From Flavobacterium gawalongense (GTDB lineage Bacteria > Bacteroidota > Bacteroidia > Flavobacteriales > Flavobacteriaceae), in NCBI RefSeq assembly GCF_007097265.1, contig NZ_VJZP01000005.1:62001-126000 (forward strand): DNA of 64,000 nt, written 5' to 3'. The notes beneath the pieces are model-generated. The model saw nothing but the letters and a program-made list of their open reading frames with translations, searched no databases and was not told the DNA's origin. Both the position numbers and the translations under genes were made by a program. Positions 42,231-50,493 of this stretch are shown here, piece by piece. Position 1 is the stretch's first letter, and every line of letters begins with the position of its first letter.

Positions 42231-43146
42231 ATTATTGATTGTTGGAACTGTAGCTTTTGACGCAATTGAAACTCCTTTTGCAAAAACAGATAAAATCTTA
42301 GGCGGCGCAGCAACATACATCGGACTCTCAGCTTCTTATTTCAATTTGCAATCGGCGATAGTTTCTATAGTTGGCGATGATTTTCCACAAGAATATTTAG
42401 ATTTATTAACAGCAAGAAACATAGATATTTCTGGTCTTGAAGTTGTAAAAGGCGGGAAAACTTTCTTTTGGAGCGGTCGTTACCATAACGATTTAAATTC
42501 AAGGGATACATTAGACACTCAATTAAACGTTTTGGCAGACTTTCAGCCAAAAGTTCCTCAAAATTTTAAAGATTCTGACGTAGTGATGTTAGGAAACTTG
42601 CATCCATTAGTACAGAGCAGTGTTTTAGACCAAATGGAAACACAACCTAAATTAGTGGTTTTGGATACTATGAATTTTTGGATGGATTGTGCTTTACCGG
42701 AATTATTGGATGTAATTAAACGTATAGATGTAATTACCATAAATGATGAAGAAGCAAGACAACTTTCGGGAGAATATTCTTTAGTGAAAGCTGCTGCAAA
42801 AATTCATACCATGGGACCAAAATACGTGGTGATTAAAAAAGGAGAACACGGAGCTTTATTGTTTCATGACAAAGAAGTTTTCTTTGCTCCGGCATTGCCT
42901 TTAGAAGAAGTTTTTGATCCAACAGGAGCAGGAGACACTTTTGCAGGTGGATTTGCAGGATTTATTACGCAGAGTGAAAATATTTCATTCGAAAACATGA
43001 AAAACGCGATCATCTATGGTTCTAATTTAGCTTCATTTTGTGTGGAGAAATTTGGAACAGAAAGAATGATTGATTTAGATAAAGAAGAAGTTTTGTCAAG
43101 ATTGAAACAATTCAAATCATTGACACAATTTGATATAGAATTATAA
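42223..43146 (+). CDS. PfkB-family sugar/nucleoside kinase
   Basis: A 307-residue cytoplasmic ribokinase-fold kinase. The N-terminal GG region (KILGGAATYIGLSASYF) and the C-terminal signature DPTGAGDTFAGGFAGFI (anion hole and catalytic Asp, about residues 228-244) are intact. The substrate is not evident; position upstream of purF and the relatively plain lid suggest adenosine, inosine or ribose, but this is a guess. It is expressed from the promoter at 42051-42082 and ended by a GAAA-loop terminator. Confidence 0.88.
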   Translation: MNKLLIVGTVAFDAIETPFAKTDKILGGAATYIGLSASYFNLQSAIVSIVGDDFPQEYLDLLTARNIDISGLEVVKGGKTFFWSGRYHNDLNSRDTLDTQLNVLADFQPKVPQNFKDSDVVMLGNLHPLVQSSVLDQMETQPKLVVLDTMNFWMDCALPELLDVIKRIDVITINDEEARQLSGEYSLVKAAAKIHTMGPKYVVIKKGEHGALLFHDKEVFFAPALPLEEVFDPTGAGDTFAGGFAGFITQSENISFENMKNAIIYGSNLASFCVEKFGTERMIDLDKEEVLSRLKQFKSLTQFDIEL

Positions 43147-43151
43147 TGCTT

Positions 43152-43177
43152 AAACCTCGGAAACGAGGTTTTTTTTA
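43152..43177 (+). terminator. Terminator after the PfkB gene
   Basis: AAACCTCG and CGAGGTTT form an 8-bp stem closed by a GAAA tetraloop, then a T-run. Confidence 0.85.
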
Positions 43178-43210
43178 AAATAATATTGGCAAGAAATTAC
43201 AGGATTTAAT

Positions 43211-43262
43211 TTTTGGTCTAATTATGGATGTTCTTTTAAGAACAATAATTAGTGTATACCAA
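43211..43262 (+). promoter_or_regulatory. Structured leader upstream of purF
   Basis: CTAATTAT with ATAATTAG and, inside, GTTCTT with AAGAAC can form a long two-part hairpin (about 43214-43260). After it comes an unstructured stretch of CAA repeats up to the ATG at 43289. This could stabilise or regulate the purF message. No known riboswitch was recognised. Confidence 0.3.
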
Positions 43263-43288
43263 CAAACACAACAACAAACAACAACACA

Positions 43289-45187
43289 ATGAGCGACGCT
43301 TTACAACACGAATGTGGAATAGCCCTAGTTAGACTACTCAAACCGCTTGAATTTTACAAAGAAAAATACGGAACTGCTTTCTACGGAATACAAAAAATGT
43401 ATCTCCTGATGGAAAAGCAACACAATCGCGGGCAAGACGGAGCAGGTTTTGCAAGTATAAAATTAGATGTTGAGCCGGGAGAACGTTACATAAGTCGTGT
43501 GCGATCCAATCATGCACAACCTATTCAAGATGTTTTTGCGCAGATAAATGACAGAATAAATGAAGAAATGGCAGCTCATCCGGAATATGCGGATGATGTT
43601 GCTCTTCAAAAAGCAAATATTCCATACATAGGCGAATTGTTTTTGGGACATGTTCGTTATGGAACTTTTGGGAAAAACAGTATTGAAAGTGTTCATCCAT
43701 TTTTACGTCAGAATAACTGGATGCACAGAAACCTGATTTTGGCTGGAAACTTCAACATGACTAATGTTAAAGAGCTTTTTCAAAGTCTAATTGAATTAGG
43801 TCAGCATCCAAAAGAAATGGCGGATACAGTTACCGTAATGGAAAAAATCGGACATTTTCTGGATAATGCAGTAACTGACTTGTACCAAGAATGTAAAAAT
43901 AATGGCTTAACTAAAAGAGAAGCCTCACCGGTAATTGCAGAAAAATTAGATGTTGCAAAAATTTTGACCCGAGCATCTAAAAATTTAGATGGTGGTTATG
44001 CTATGGCAGGACTTTTGGGACACGGAGATTCATTTGTATTTAGAGATCCGGCAGGAATACGTCCCGCTTATTTTTATCAAGATGATGAAGTCGTGGTTGT
44101 TGCTTCTGAAAGACCGGTTATACAAACCGTTTTCAATGTGCCTTTCGAAAAAGTACAAGAAATAGACCCAGGGAGTGCATTAATAATTAAGAAGAACGGA
44201 ACTGTTTCCATGAAGGAAATTCTTCCGCCAACAGTTAAAAAAGCATGTTCATTTGAGCGTATTTATTTTTCAAGAGGAAGTGATGCTGAAATTTATCAAG
44301 AAAGAAAAAATTTAGGAAAACTTATTTTGCCTGCCGTTTTGGAAGCCATTGACGAAGATACGGACAATACCGTTTTCTCTTACATTCCAAATACTGCTGA
44401 AACTTCCTTTTACGGATTAGTTGAAGCGGCTCAAGATTTTTTAAATCAAAGAAAGAACAATTACATTCTTGAAAATAGAAATACCTTAACTAAGGATTCT
44501 TTACAAGAATTACTTTCGGTAAAAATCCGTACGGAGAAAGTAGCTATTAAAGATGCAAAACTAAGAACATTTATTACTGAAGACAGTAGTCGAGATGACT
44601 TAGTGGCCCATGTTTATGATGTTACTTACGGAGTTATCAAACCAACAGACAATTTGGTAATTATTGATGATAGTATTGTGCGTGGAACAACGTTGAAAAT
44701 GAGTATCATTAAAATGATGGATCGTTTGAATCCAAAACGAATTGTAATCGTTTCATCAGCACCTCAAATTAGATATCCTGATTGTTACGGAATTGATATG
44801 GCTAAACTGGAAGGTTTGGTAGCATTTAAGGCGGCATTAGAATTGTTAAAGGAAAGAGACTTGTATCACATTGTTGATGAAGTGTATTTGAAATGTAAAG
44901 CACAGGAAAACTATATAGACAGTGAAGTCGTGAATTATGTAACGGCAATTTATGAGCCTTTTCAACCGCAAGAAGTTTCAAATAAAATTGCTGAAATGTT
45001 AAGCTCACCTGAAATAAAAGCTGAAGTGAAAATAATATTTCAAACAGTAGAAGATTTGCATATTGCTTGTCCGAAAAATTTAGGAGATTGGTATTTCACT
45101 GGAGATTATCCTACACCTGGAGGAAATAGAGTGGTGAATCGAGCATTTATGAATTTTTATGAAGGAAAAGATGCGAGAGCATACTAA
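43289..45187 (+). CDS. purF: Amidophosphoribosyltransferase-family protein
   Basis: Catalyses the first committed step of purine synthesis (PRPP + glutamine to phosphoribosylamine). The N-terminal Ntn glutamine-amidotransferase domain is visible: nucleophile Cys in HECGIALVRL, HNRGQDGAGFAS, and GHVRYGTFGKN. The PRTase domain has the PRPP loop NLVIIDDSIVRGTTLKMS (about residues 455-472). At 632 residues it is clearly longer than E. coli PurF (about 505), and the Cys is not at position 2 but at residue 9, so N-terminal processing or a variant mechanism is needed. This long form is one I recall from Bacteroidota. A second shorter PurF may exist elsewhere. Confidence 0.85.
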   Translation: MSDALQHECGIALVRLLKPLEFYKEKYGTAFYGIQKMYLLMEKQHNRGQDGAGFASIKLDVEPGERYISRVRSNHAQPIQDVFAQINDRINEEMAAHPEYADDVALQKANIPYIGELFLGHVRYGTFGKNSIESVHPFLRQNNWMHRNLILAGNFNMTNVKELFQSLIELGQHPKEMADTVTVMEKIGHFLDNAVTDLYQECKNNGLTKREASPVIAEKLDVAKILTRASKNLDGGYAMAGLLGHGDSFVFRDPAGIRPAYFYQDDEVVVVASERPVIQTVFNVPFEKVQEIDPGSALIIKKNGTVSMKEILPPTVKKACSFERIYFSRGSDAEIYQERKNLGKLILPAVLEAIDEDTDNTVFSYIPNTAETSFYGLVEAAQDFLNQRKNNYILENRNTLTKDSLQELLSVKIRTEKVAIKDAKLRTFITEDSSRDDLVAHVYDVTYGVIKPTDNLVIIDDSIVRGTTLKMSIIKMMDRLNPKRIVIVSSAPQIRYPDCYGIDMAKLEGLVAFKAALELLKERDLYHIVDEVYLKCKAQENYIDSEVVNYVTAIYEPFQPQEVSNKIAEMLSSPEIKAEVKIIFQTVEDLHIACPKNLGDWYFTGDYPTPGGNRVVNRAFMNFYEGKDARAY

Positions 45188-45317
45188 TAATTGAGCAAAT
45201 TTAGTTCTTAATCGGTTTTATGTGTTGTTTATCTAATTTATTTGTTTTGATTAAATAACTGCTATAAATTTGAATCACCATAACATTAGTAGGTTAAGTT
45301 TATGGTAGATTTGGGGC

Positions 45318-45347
45318 AAAAAGGGTGGAAGAAATTCCACCTTTTTT
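45318..45347 (+). terminator. Terminator after purF
   Basis: AAAAAGGGTGGAA and TTCCACCTTTTTT pair over a GAAA loop, with one unpaired G, followed by T. Confidence 0.8.
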
Positions 45348-45452
45348 ATTGGAATAAAGTCAAGGATTTTTTAGATAATGAATAAAAAAATAGACGAACA
45401 AACTTTAAAAAGTCTATCCGTCTATCATCTAAAAAGTCTATTATCTTTCTGA

Positions 45453-46061
45453 CTATTTCTCTAAAGCATATCTTCTAGCTACTTCCGTCCAGTTAATTAC
45501 ATTGAAAAAAGCTTCGATATAATCGGGTCTTCTGTTTTGATAATGCAAATAGTAAGCATGCTCCCAAACATCCATTCCTAAAATTGGAGTTCCACCGCAA
45601 CCTACGCCTGGCATCAAGGGATTATCTTGATTTGGAGTTCCGCAAACATCCACTTTTCCGCCTTTATGAACACAAAGCCAAGCCCATCCAGAACCAAATT
45701 GTGTAACACCAGCTTTAGTGAATTTTGCTTTAAATTCTTCAAAAGTTCCAAAAGCAGCTTCGATTGCAATCAATAAATCACCAGTTGGAAGTCCGCCACC
45801 GTTTGGTGTCATCACAGTCCAATATAAATTATGATTGTAAAAACCACCGCCATTGTTACGAACAGGCATGTTTTTCATGTCAAGATTAATCAAAATATTC
45901 TCAATCGTCTTGCCTTCCATGTCCGTGCCTGCAATAGCAGCATTCACGTTAGTAATGTAAGCGTTATGATGTTTTGTATGATGAATTTCCATCGTGCGTG
46001 CATCAATATAAGGTTCTAATGCGTCATACGCATAAGGTAATTGTGGTAATTCAAAAGCCAT
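45453..46061 (-). CDS. Superoxide dismutase (Mn/Fe family, Mn-like)
   Basis: Detoxifies superoxide. The 202-residue protein contains all four metal ligands: His in [13 protein letters not shown] (about residue 27), His in [11 protein letters not shown] (about 76), and Asp and His in [18 protein letters not shown] (about 164 and 168). The metal-tuning positions look Mn-type: Gly rather than Gln in the NNGGGFYNH segment, and Gln in [10 protein letters not shown]. Metal choice cannot be proven from sequence. Transcribed alone, away from purF. Confidence 0.95.
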   Translation of the reverse strand: MAFELPQLPYAYDALEPYIDARTMEIHHTKHHNAYITNVNAAIAGTDMEGKTIENILINLDMKNMPVRNNGGGFYNHNLYWTVMTPNGGGLPTGDLLIAIEAAFGTFEEFKAKFTKAGVTQFGSGWAWLCVHKGGKVDVCGTPNQDNPLMPGVGCGGTPILGMDVWEHAYYLHYQNRRPDYIEAFFNVINWTEVARRYALEK

Positions 46062-46097
46062 AATATGATTGTTTAATGATTAATAAATATTTTTATT

Positions 46098-46105
46098 CAA
46101 ATTTA
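46098..46105 (-). promoter_or_regulatory. Superoxide dismutase -7 promoter box
   Basis: TAAATTTG on the minus strand, 36 bases upstream of the ATG at 46061. Confidence 0.45.
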
Positions 46106-46199
46106 TACATTTAAGTTTGGAATCGGAAATTCTATTTCGTTATAATTTCATTAAATTAATTGATAGTGTGCTCTTTGGAATTGTAACAGACTTATTTTC

Positions 46200-46352
46200 A
46201 GGAGCTGTTTCCTGCTTTCCGCTTCAATCTTTCTAGTCCTGAACTTGTTTCAGGATCCTGAAACAAGTTCAGGACTAGAAAGGATTTCCACTTTAAACGA
46301 AGTTCACTGAACTCCTATGAGAATGAAAGTTTAAGTGAAGTAATCAGGGCTA
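46200..46352. repeat. Family B modular hairpin repeat, copy 2, with perfect 54-bp palindrome
   Basis: The left flank AGGAGCTGTTTCCTGCTTTC begins at 46200. Bases 46229-46282 form a perfect palindrome of 54 bp with no loop. The right flank is split: GGATTTCCACTT follows at 46283, then about 45 bases that make another weak hairpin (ACTTTAAAC with GTTTAAGT), then TAATCAGGGCTA (46341-46352). The inner 45 bases look like a nested insertion. It occupies most of the gap between the sod and comF genes. Confidence 0.7.
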
Positions 46353-46417
46353 AAAAACACTGTTTTCTACAATGCTATTTTGTTTTAAAAACAAAATTTA
46401 AGGTTTGAATTATTTTA

Positions 46418-47101
46418 TCAAGATTGTGCCATTGCCATGCAAATGACACTAATTTTAGCGCCGGGAATTTTCAATAAAGCATGTGAACAAGCTTCTAATG
46501 TGGCTCCTGTCGTGATAACATCATCAATTAAAAGGAAATGTTTATGATGATCTTTTGCTGTAAAGGAAACATCAAAAACAGTTTTGATTCCTTCGGTTCT
46601 GCCTAATAAATTTTTCTTCGATTGCGTTTTTGAATACACATTCCGAATTAAAAGAGAATCATTATAAACCAAATTTAAACTCGAAGAAAGTGCTTCGCCA
46701 AAGGCGGTAACTTGATTGTATCCTCTTTCTTTTAATTTTTTTCTATGAAGAGGAACCGGAATAATTTCATCTACGGATTGTAGCAATTGGATATTTTTTA
46801 AATCTTCGGCATACCATTCTCCAACTATTGTTCCTATTTCCTCGTGTCCTTTGTATTTCAAATTATGGATGAGCTCTTGGACAATTCCCTTTTTATGAAA
46901 ATAAAATAATGCTGAGGTGTGTAGTACAGGAATTCTTCCATAAAACTTTTTGAAAGCATCATTCTCTGGATTCAAATGATGATTCGTCAGCGGAATATCA
47001 TGCCTGCAAACGGTGCAAATCACATTTTCATTTAGAACTAAAAAGGAGCTGCAACCGGAACAAACTTTTGGAAAAAATAGATTAATAACGCTTTCAAACA
47101 T
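46418..47101 (-). CDS. ComF-family phosphoribosyltransferase-like protein
   Basis: A 227-residue protein with an N-terminal zinc-finger-like pattern (CSGCSSFLVLNENVICTVC, residues ~16-34) and a C-terminal PRTase domain: DEIIPVPLHRKKLKERGYNQ (about 113-132) and the PRPP loop HFLLIDDVITTGATLEACS (about 188-206). ComF proteins help take up single-stranded DNA during natural transformation; many family members have no proven substrate. It is divergent from glyS across about 100 bases. Confidence 0.9.
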   Translation of the reverse strand: MFESVINLFFPKVCSGCSSFLVLNENVICTVCRHDIPLTNHHLNPENDAFKKFYGRIPVLHTSALFYFHKKGIVQELIHNLKYKGHEEIGTIVGEWYAEDLKNIQLLQSVDEIIPVPLHRKKLKERGYNQVTAFGEALSSSLNLVYNDSLLIRNVYSKTQSKKNLLGRTEGIKTVFDVSFTAKDHHKHFLLIDDVITTGATLEACSHALLKIPGAKISVICMAMAQS

Positions 47102-47183
47102 GTAATCAAGGATTTATTTATAAAAATAGGTAAATCAATGCTTCAATCTTTAACAATTTTCTTTTTTTTAAGTTCACTTTTTA

Positions 47184-47191
47184 TATTTTTG
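47184..47191 (+). promoter_or_regulatory. glyS -7 promoter box
   Basis: TATTTTTG ends 7 bases before the ATG at 47199, predicting a leaderless or near-leaderless message. Confidence 0.45.
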
Positions 47192-47198
47192 CATCATT

Positions 47199-48740
47199 AT
47201 GGCAAAACAAGAAGATTTATTTAAGAATGTAATTTCGCATGCAAAGGAATACGGATTTATTTTTCCGTCAAGCGAAATTTACGATGGTTTAAGTGCAGTC
47301 TATGATTATGCACAAAACGGAGTAGAGTTAAAAAAGAATATACGCGAATATTGGTGGAAAGCAATGGTTCAAATGAACGATAACATTGTTGGTCTTGACG
47401 CGGCAATATTGATGCACCCAACTACTTGGAAGGCGTCAGGTCACGTGGATGCTTTCAACGATCCATTGATTGACAACAAAGATTCAAAAAGAAGATATAG
47501 AGCCGATGTTTTGATTGAAGATTATGCCGAAAAGCTAAATCAAAAAGCAATCAAGGAAATCGAAAAAGCACGCGCTCGTTTTGGAGATGCTTTCAATGAA
47601 CAAGAATTTGTAACTACAAATGCAAGAGTAATTGAATACAAAGCCAAAGAAAGAGAAATTCTGGAAAGAATGGCTCGTTCGCTTGGTAATGAAGATTTGG
47701 AAGATGTAAAAGCGTTAATCGAAGAACTGGAAATTGCTTGTCCGGAATCGGGTTCTAGAAACTGGACCGAAGTACGTCAATTTAATTTGATGTTCGGCAC
47801 TAAATTAGGAGCGTCAGCTGATACGGCAATGGATTTATACTTACGTCCGGAAACAGCTCAGGGTATTTTCGTCAATTTCTTGAATGTACAAAAATCAGGA
47901 AGAATGAAAGTTCCTTTTGGAATTGCACAAACAGGAAAAGCATTTAGAAATGAGATTGTAGCTAGACAATTTATTTTCCGTATGCGTGAGTTTGAACAAA
48001 TGGAAATGCAATTTTTTGTGCGTCCAGGAGATGAAATGAAATGGTACGAACATTGGAAAACAGCAAGATTAAACTGGCACTTGTCATTAGGACTTGGAAA
48101 AGAAAATTACCGTTTTCACGATCACGAAAAATTAGCACATTATGCGAATGCAGCTGCCGATATTGAGTTTAATTTTCCTTTTGGGTTCAAAGAATTAGAA
48201 GGAATTCACTCTCGTACTGATTTTGACTTGAAAGCACACGAACAATTTTCAGGTAGAAAACTACAATATTTTGATGCTGAATTGAATCAGAATTATGTTC
48301 CTTATGTAGTGGAAACTTCAGTAGGATTAGACAGAATGTTCTTAGCTGTTTTTGCAACTTCATTAAAAGAAGAAACATTAGAAGATGGTTCCACAAGAAC
48401 AGTTCTAAAATTACCGGCAGTTTTAGCACCGACAAAAGCGGCAGTTTTACCATTGGTTAAAAAAGACGGATTACCGGAAATAGCACATAAAATCATTGAA
48501 GATTTAAAATGGGATTTCAATGTAGCGTATGATGAAAAAGATGCTGTAGGAAGACGTTATAGAAGACAGGATGCATTAGGAACTCCTTTTTGTATTACTG
48601 TAGACCATCAAACTATCGAAGATCAAACGGTAACGATTCGTCATAGAGATACGATGAAACAAGACCGTGTAAAAATCGCAGATTTAAAATCAATTATAGA
48701 AAATGAAGTTTCGATGAAAAATTGGTTGATGAAAATGTAA
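47199..48740 (+). CDS. glyS: Glycyl-tRNA synthetase, homodimeric class II
   Basis: Charges tRNA-Gly. The 513-residue single-chain form has class II motifs: the AKQEDLFKNVISHAKEYGFI N-terminus, the family's insertion helix with glycine-site residues (RPETAQGIFVNF, about residues 222-233), RNEIVARQFIFRMREFEQME (motif 2 loop, about 249-268), and VVETSVGLDRMFLAVF (motif 3, about 369-384). The C-terminal anticodon-binding domain starts near residue 415. It is not the two-subunit alpha/beta form. Monocistronic. Confidence 0.96.
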   Translation: MAKQEDLFKNVISHAKEYGFIFPSSEIYDGLSAVYDYAQNGVELKKNIREYWWKAMVQMNDNIVGLDAAILMHPTTWKASGHVDAFNDPLIDNKDSKRRYRADVLIEDYAEKLNQKAIKEIEKARARFGDAFNEQEFVTTNARVIEYKAKEREILERMARSLGNEDLEDVKALIEELEIACPESGSRNWTEVRQFNLMFGTKLGASADTAMDLYLRPETAQGIFVNFLNVQKSGRMKVPFGIAQTGKAFRNEIVARQFIFRMREFEQMEMQFFVRPGDEMKWYEHWKTARLNWHLSLGLGKENYRFHDHEKLAHYANAAADIEFNFPFGFKELEGIHSRTDFDLKAHEQFSGRKLQYFDAELNQNYVPYVVETSVGLDRMFLAVFATSLKEETLEDGSTRTVLKLPAVLAPTKAAVLPLVKKDGLPEIAHKIIEDLKWDFNVAYDEKDAVGRRYRRQDALGTPFCITVDHQTIEDQTVTIRHRDTMKQDRVKIADLKSIIENEVSMKNWLMKM

Positions 48741-48761
48741 TCAGATTTTTATTTATATAAG

Positions 48762-48791
48762 AAAAGCTTTCCTAAATGGAGAGCTTTTTTT
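48762..48791 (+). terminator. Terminator after glyS
   Basis: AAAAGCTTTCC and GGAGAGCTTTT pair with one mismatch over TAAAT, then a T-run. The rest of the gap up to 49119 is A/T-rich with no recognised element. Confidence 0.75.
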
Positions 48792-49119
48792 TTAACTATA
48801 ATCTATGGATTCTATTTTTTAGTGCGTAAATGATTATGCATTAGATTTTGGATGTCTCTAAATCAAATATTTATGCGCTTTGTCGGCTTTATTTGCGCTT
48901 CATCTTAATGTGTCAACATTTGTTAAAAACATATTAACAACATATATGAAAAAACAGTTAAATGCTTATTTTTAGACTGTTAAATAAGAGTTTTTTGTTC
49001 AGTATTTTATGCTTTTGTTTAATTAGTTTCCCAAAACTACCATTATTACTTAATAATTTGAAGTGTATTTTACTTTGGACATCTGATGATATGCCTAACA
49101 ATTCTAGGAAAAACCATTG

Positions 49120-49932
49120 ATGAATTACTCGTACATTATTATTGACGACGATCAAGAAAGTGTTTCGAAAACGAAAGCCATTGCGGATAGTTTTTCGGAG
49201 CTTAGTTTTGTGGCATCAGCAAATAATTACACGGATGGCTTAAATCTTATTTTAGAACACACTCCTCAATTAGTTTTTCTTGAAATTGACCCTGCGAATG
49301 CGGCCAGTAATTTATCGTTAATACTCATTAATGAGTTGTATCGGTATCTTAAAGTAATTCCGAAGATTATTGTTACTACCACTAAGAAAGATTTGGCTTT
49401 TGAAGCTATTCAATATGAAGTTGCGGATTATTTATTAAAACCATTAGCACGTATCGATATTGTAAAATCAATTTTAAAATTGAACAAATCGAATAATATC
49501 CAGGAGATTTTTTTAGAACAATCGCCATTTCCTGATGAAAAACCTATAGTTTCAGTTAGGCAAGAAACGCCAAATCAGGAGCAGCCTCTTATTCTATGTA
49601 TAAAATCATATGGTGATTACAGGTATATTGATGCTAAAGATATTTGCTATTTCCAAGCGGATAATAATTCTACTGACATACACCTAAATAATGGTGAAAT
49701 GATAACCGCTTTCAAAACATTGAAGCATTTCGAAGGAATTTTATCTTTCCCTTTTATCAGAATTCACAATAGTTATATCGTAAACCGAAATTATATTTCT
49801 AGAATTCATACGGGAAATACGGTATGTTATATTAAAAACACCACTACAAAACTTCCTTTCTCCAAATCGTATAAGGCAAATATCGACCTTATTATTTCTG
49901 ATTTTTCCAACGGAAATTACCTCGAAATTTAA
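49120..49932 (+). CDS. LytTR-type response regulator with Glu at the phospho-acceptor site
   Basis: A 270-residue regulator. The receiver (residues 1-115) keeps the acidic pair (IIIDDDQES, D9-D10) and the Lys (DYLLKPLAR, about residue 108). The strand that normally ends LDxxMP reads VFLEIDPAN: Glu55 replaces the phosphorylated Asp, although Asp57 is close. Glu can mimic a phosphate, so the protein may be constantly active or follow another signal. The C-terminal LytTR DNA-binding domain (about 165-265) has ILCIKSYGDYRYIDAKDICY, FIRIHNSYIVNRNYISRI and KLPFSKSYK. ATG 49120 was chosen over a TTG one codon upstream. A secreted repeat peptide and a two-component pair follow. Confidence 0.9.
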   Translation: MNYSYIIIDDDQESVSKTKAIADSFSELSFVASANNYTDGLNLILEHTPQLVFLEIDPANAASNLSLILINELYRYLKVIPKIIVTTTKKDLAFEAIQYEVADYLLKPLARIDIVKSILKLNKSNNIQEIFLEQSPFPDEKPIVSVRQETPNQEQPLILCIKSYGDYRYIDAKDICYFQADNNSTDIHLNNGEMITAFKTLKHFEGILSFPFIRIHNSYIVNRNYISRIHTGNTVCYIKNTTTKLPFSKSYKANIDLIISDFSNGNYLEI

Positions 49933-50107
49933 AAAATAGTCATTCACTCTAATTTGAGGGTCATTCACTATCAGATGACCGTATTCTACCATATATGCCT
50001 TTTTTTGTAGGAAATTTTAAGATAACCTATGTAGTTTTACTAAACAATTTCCTGCAAAGGGAAGTAAAAACAAGTAAAAAATTATAAACATATAAAAATC
50101 CCAAATC

Positions 50108-50386
50108 ATGAAAAAAGCAATCTTAACAATCGGTTTATTCTCTTTAGTGATGATATTAACATCATTTACTACACCAGAAACTAATAATACTGTAAAATCG
50201 GATACTAATGTCAATATAGTTGGACAAGGTGCAACAGGAGGTAATGTAAAAGTAGATATCGTTGGACAAGGCGCAACAGGAGGCAATGTAAAAGTAGATA
50301 TCGTTGGACAAGGTGCAACAGGAGGTAATGTAAAAGTAGATATTGTTGGGCAAGGTGCAACAGGAGGCAACGTAAAAGTGGACTAG
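50108..50386 (+). CDS. Small exported protein with four perfect 14-residue repeats
   Basis: A 92-residue protein with a signal peptide or membrane anchor (MKKAILTIGLFSLVMILTSF), a short spacer (TTPETNNTVKSDTNVN) and four identical tandem repeats of IVGQGATGGNVKVD that run to the C-terminus (residues 37-92). At DNA level the 42-bp units (50216-50383) differ only at synonymous or few sites. Function unknown. The repeats alternate Gly-rich turns and short beta-like segments. It lies between a LytTR regulator and a sensor-kinase pair, has its own terminator, and could be a secreted ligand or surface fibre subunit; both are guesses. Confidence 0.75.
   Translation: MKKAILTIGLFSLVMILTSFTTPETNNTVKSDTNVNIVGQGATGGNVKVDIVGQGATGGNVKVDIVGQGATGGNVKVDIVGQGATGGNVKVD
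50216..50383 (+). repeat. Four tandem 42-bp coding repeats
   Basis: Four adjoining 42-bp units encode IVGQGATGGNVKVD. They differ by only a few third-position changes (GGT/GGC, GTA/GTG, ATC/ATT), so copy number probably varies by slippage or recombination. Confidence 0.9.
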
Positions 50387-50414
50387 AAATTCAATTATTT
50401 TTTTAAATATATTT

Positions 50415-50444
50415 AGGCTATCAATTATTTGGTAGCCTTTTTTT
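50415..50444 (+). terminator. Terminator after the repeat-peptide gene
   Basis: AGGCTATCA pairs with TGGTAGCCT (one wobble) over ATTATT, then seven T. Confidence 0.8.
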
Positions 50445-50465
50445 ATGTCAATAGTTTTATTTTAC

Positions 50466-50473
50466 TATTTTTG
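50466..50473 (+). promoter_or_regulatory. Histidine kinase -7 promoter box
   Basis: TATTTTTG matches TAnnTTTG, 20 bases before the TTG start at 50494. Confidence 0.45.
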
Positions 50474-50493
50474 GTAAAACATATTAATAACTA

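Noticed and set aside
43181..43288. Purine riboswitch upstream of purF
   Set aside because: The leader forms a simple hairpin only; no three-way junction with the conserved purine-riboswitch core was seen.
50017..50370. Minus-strand frame encoding a PPVAPCPTISTFTL repeat opposite the repeat-peptide gene
   Set aside because: The repeats are merely the complement of the plus-strand 42-bp units; the plus strand has a signal peptide and terminator, the minus strand does not.
50216..50383. CRISPR-like array
   Set aside because: The repeated units are adjoining and coding, without unique spacers.
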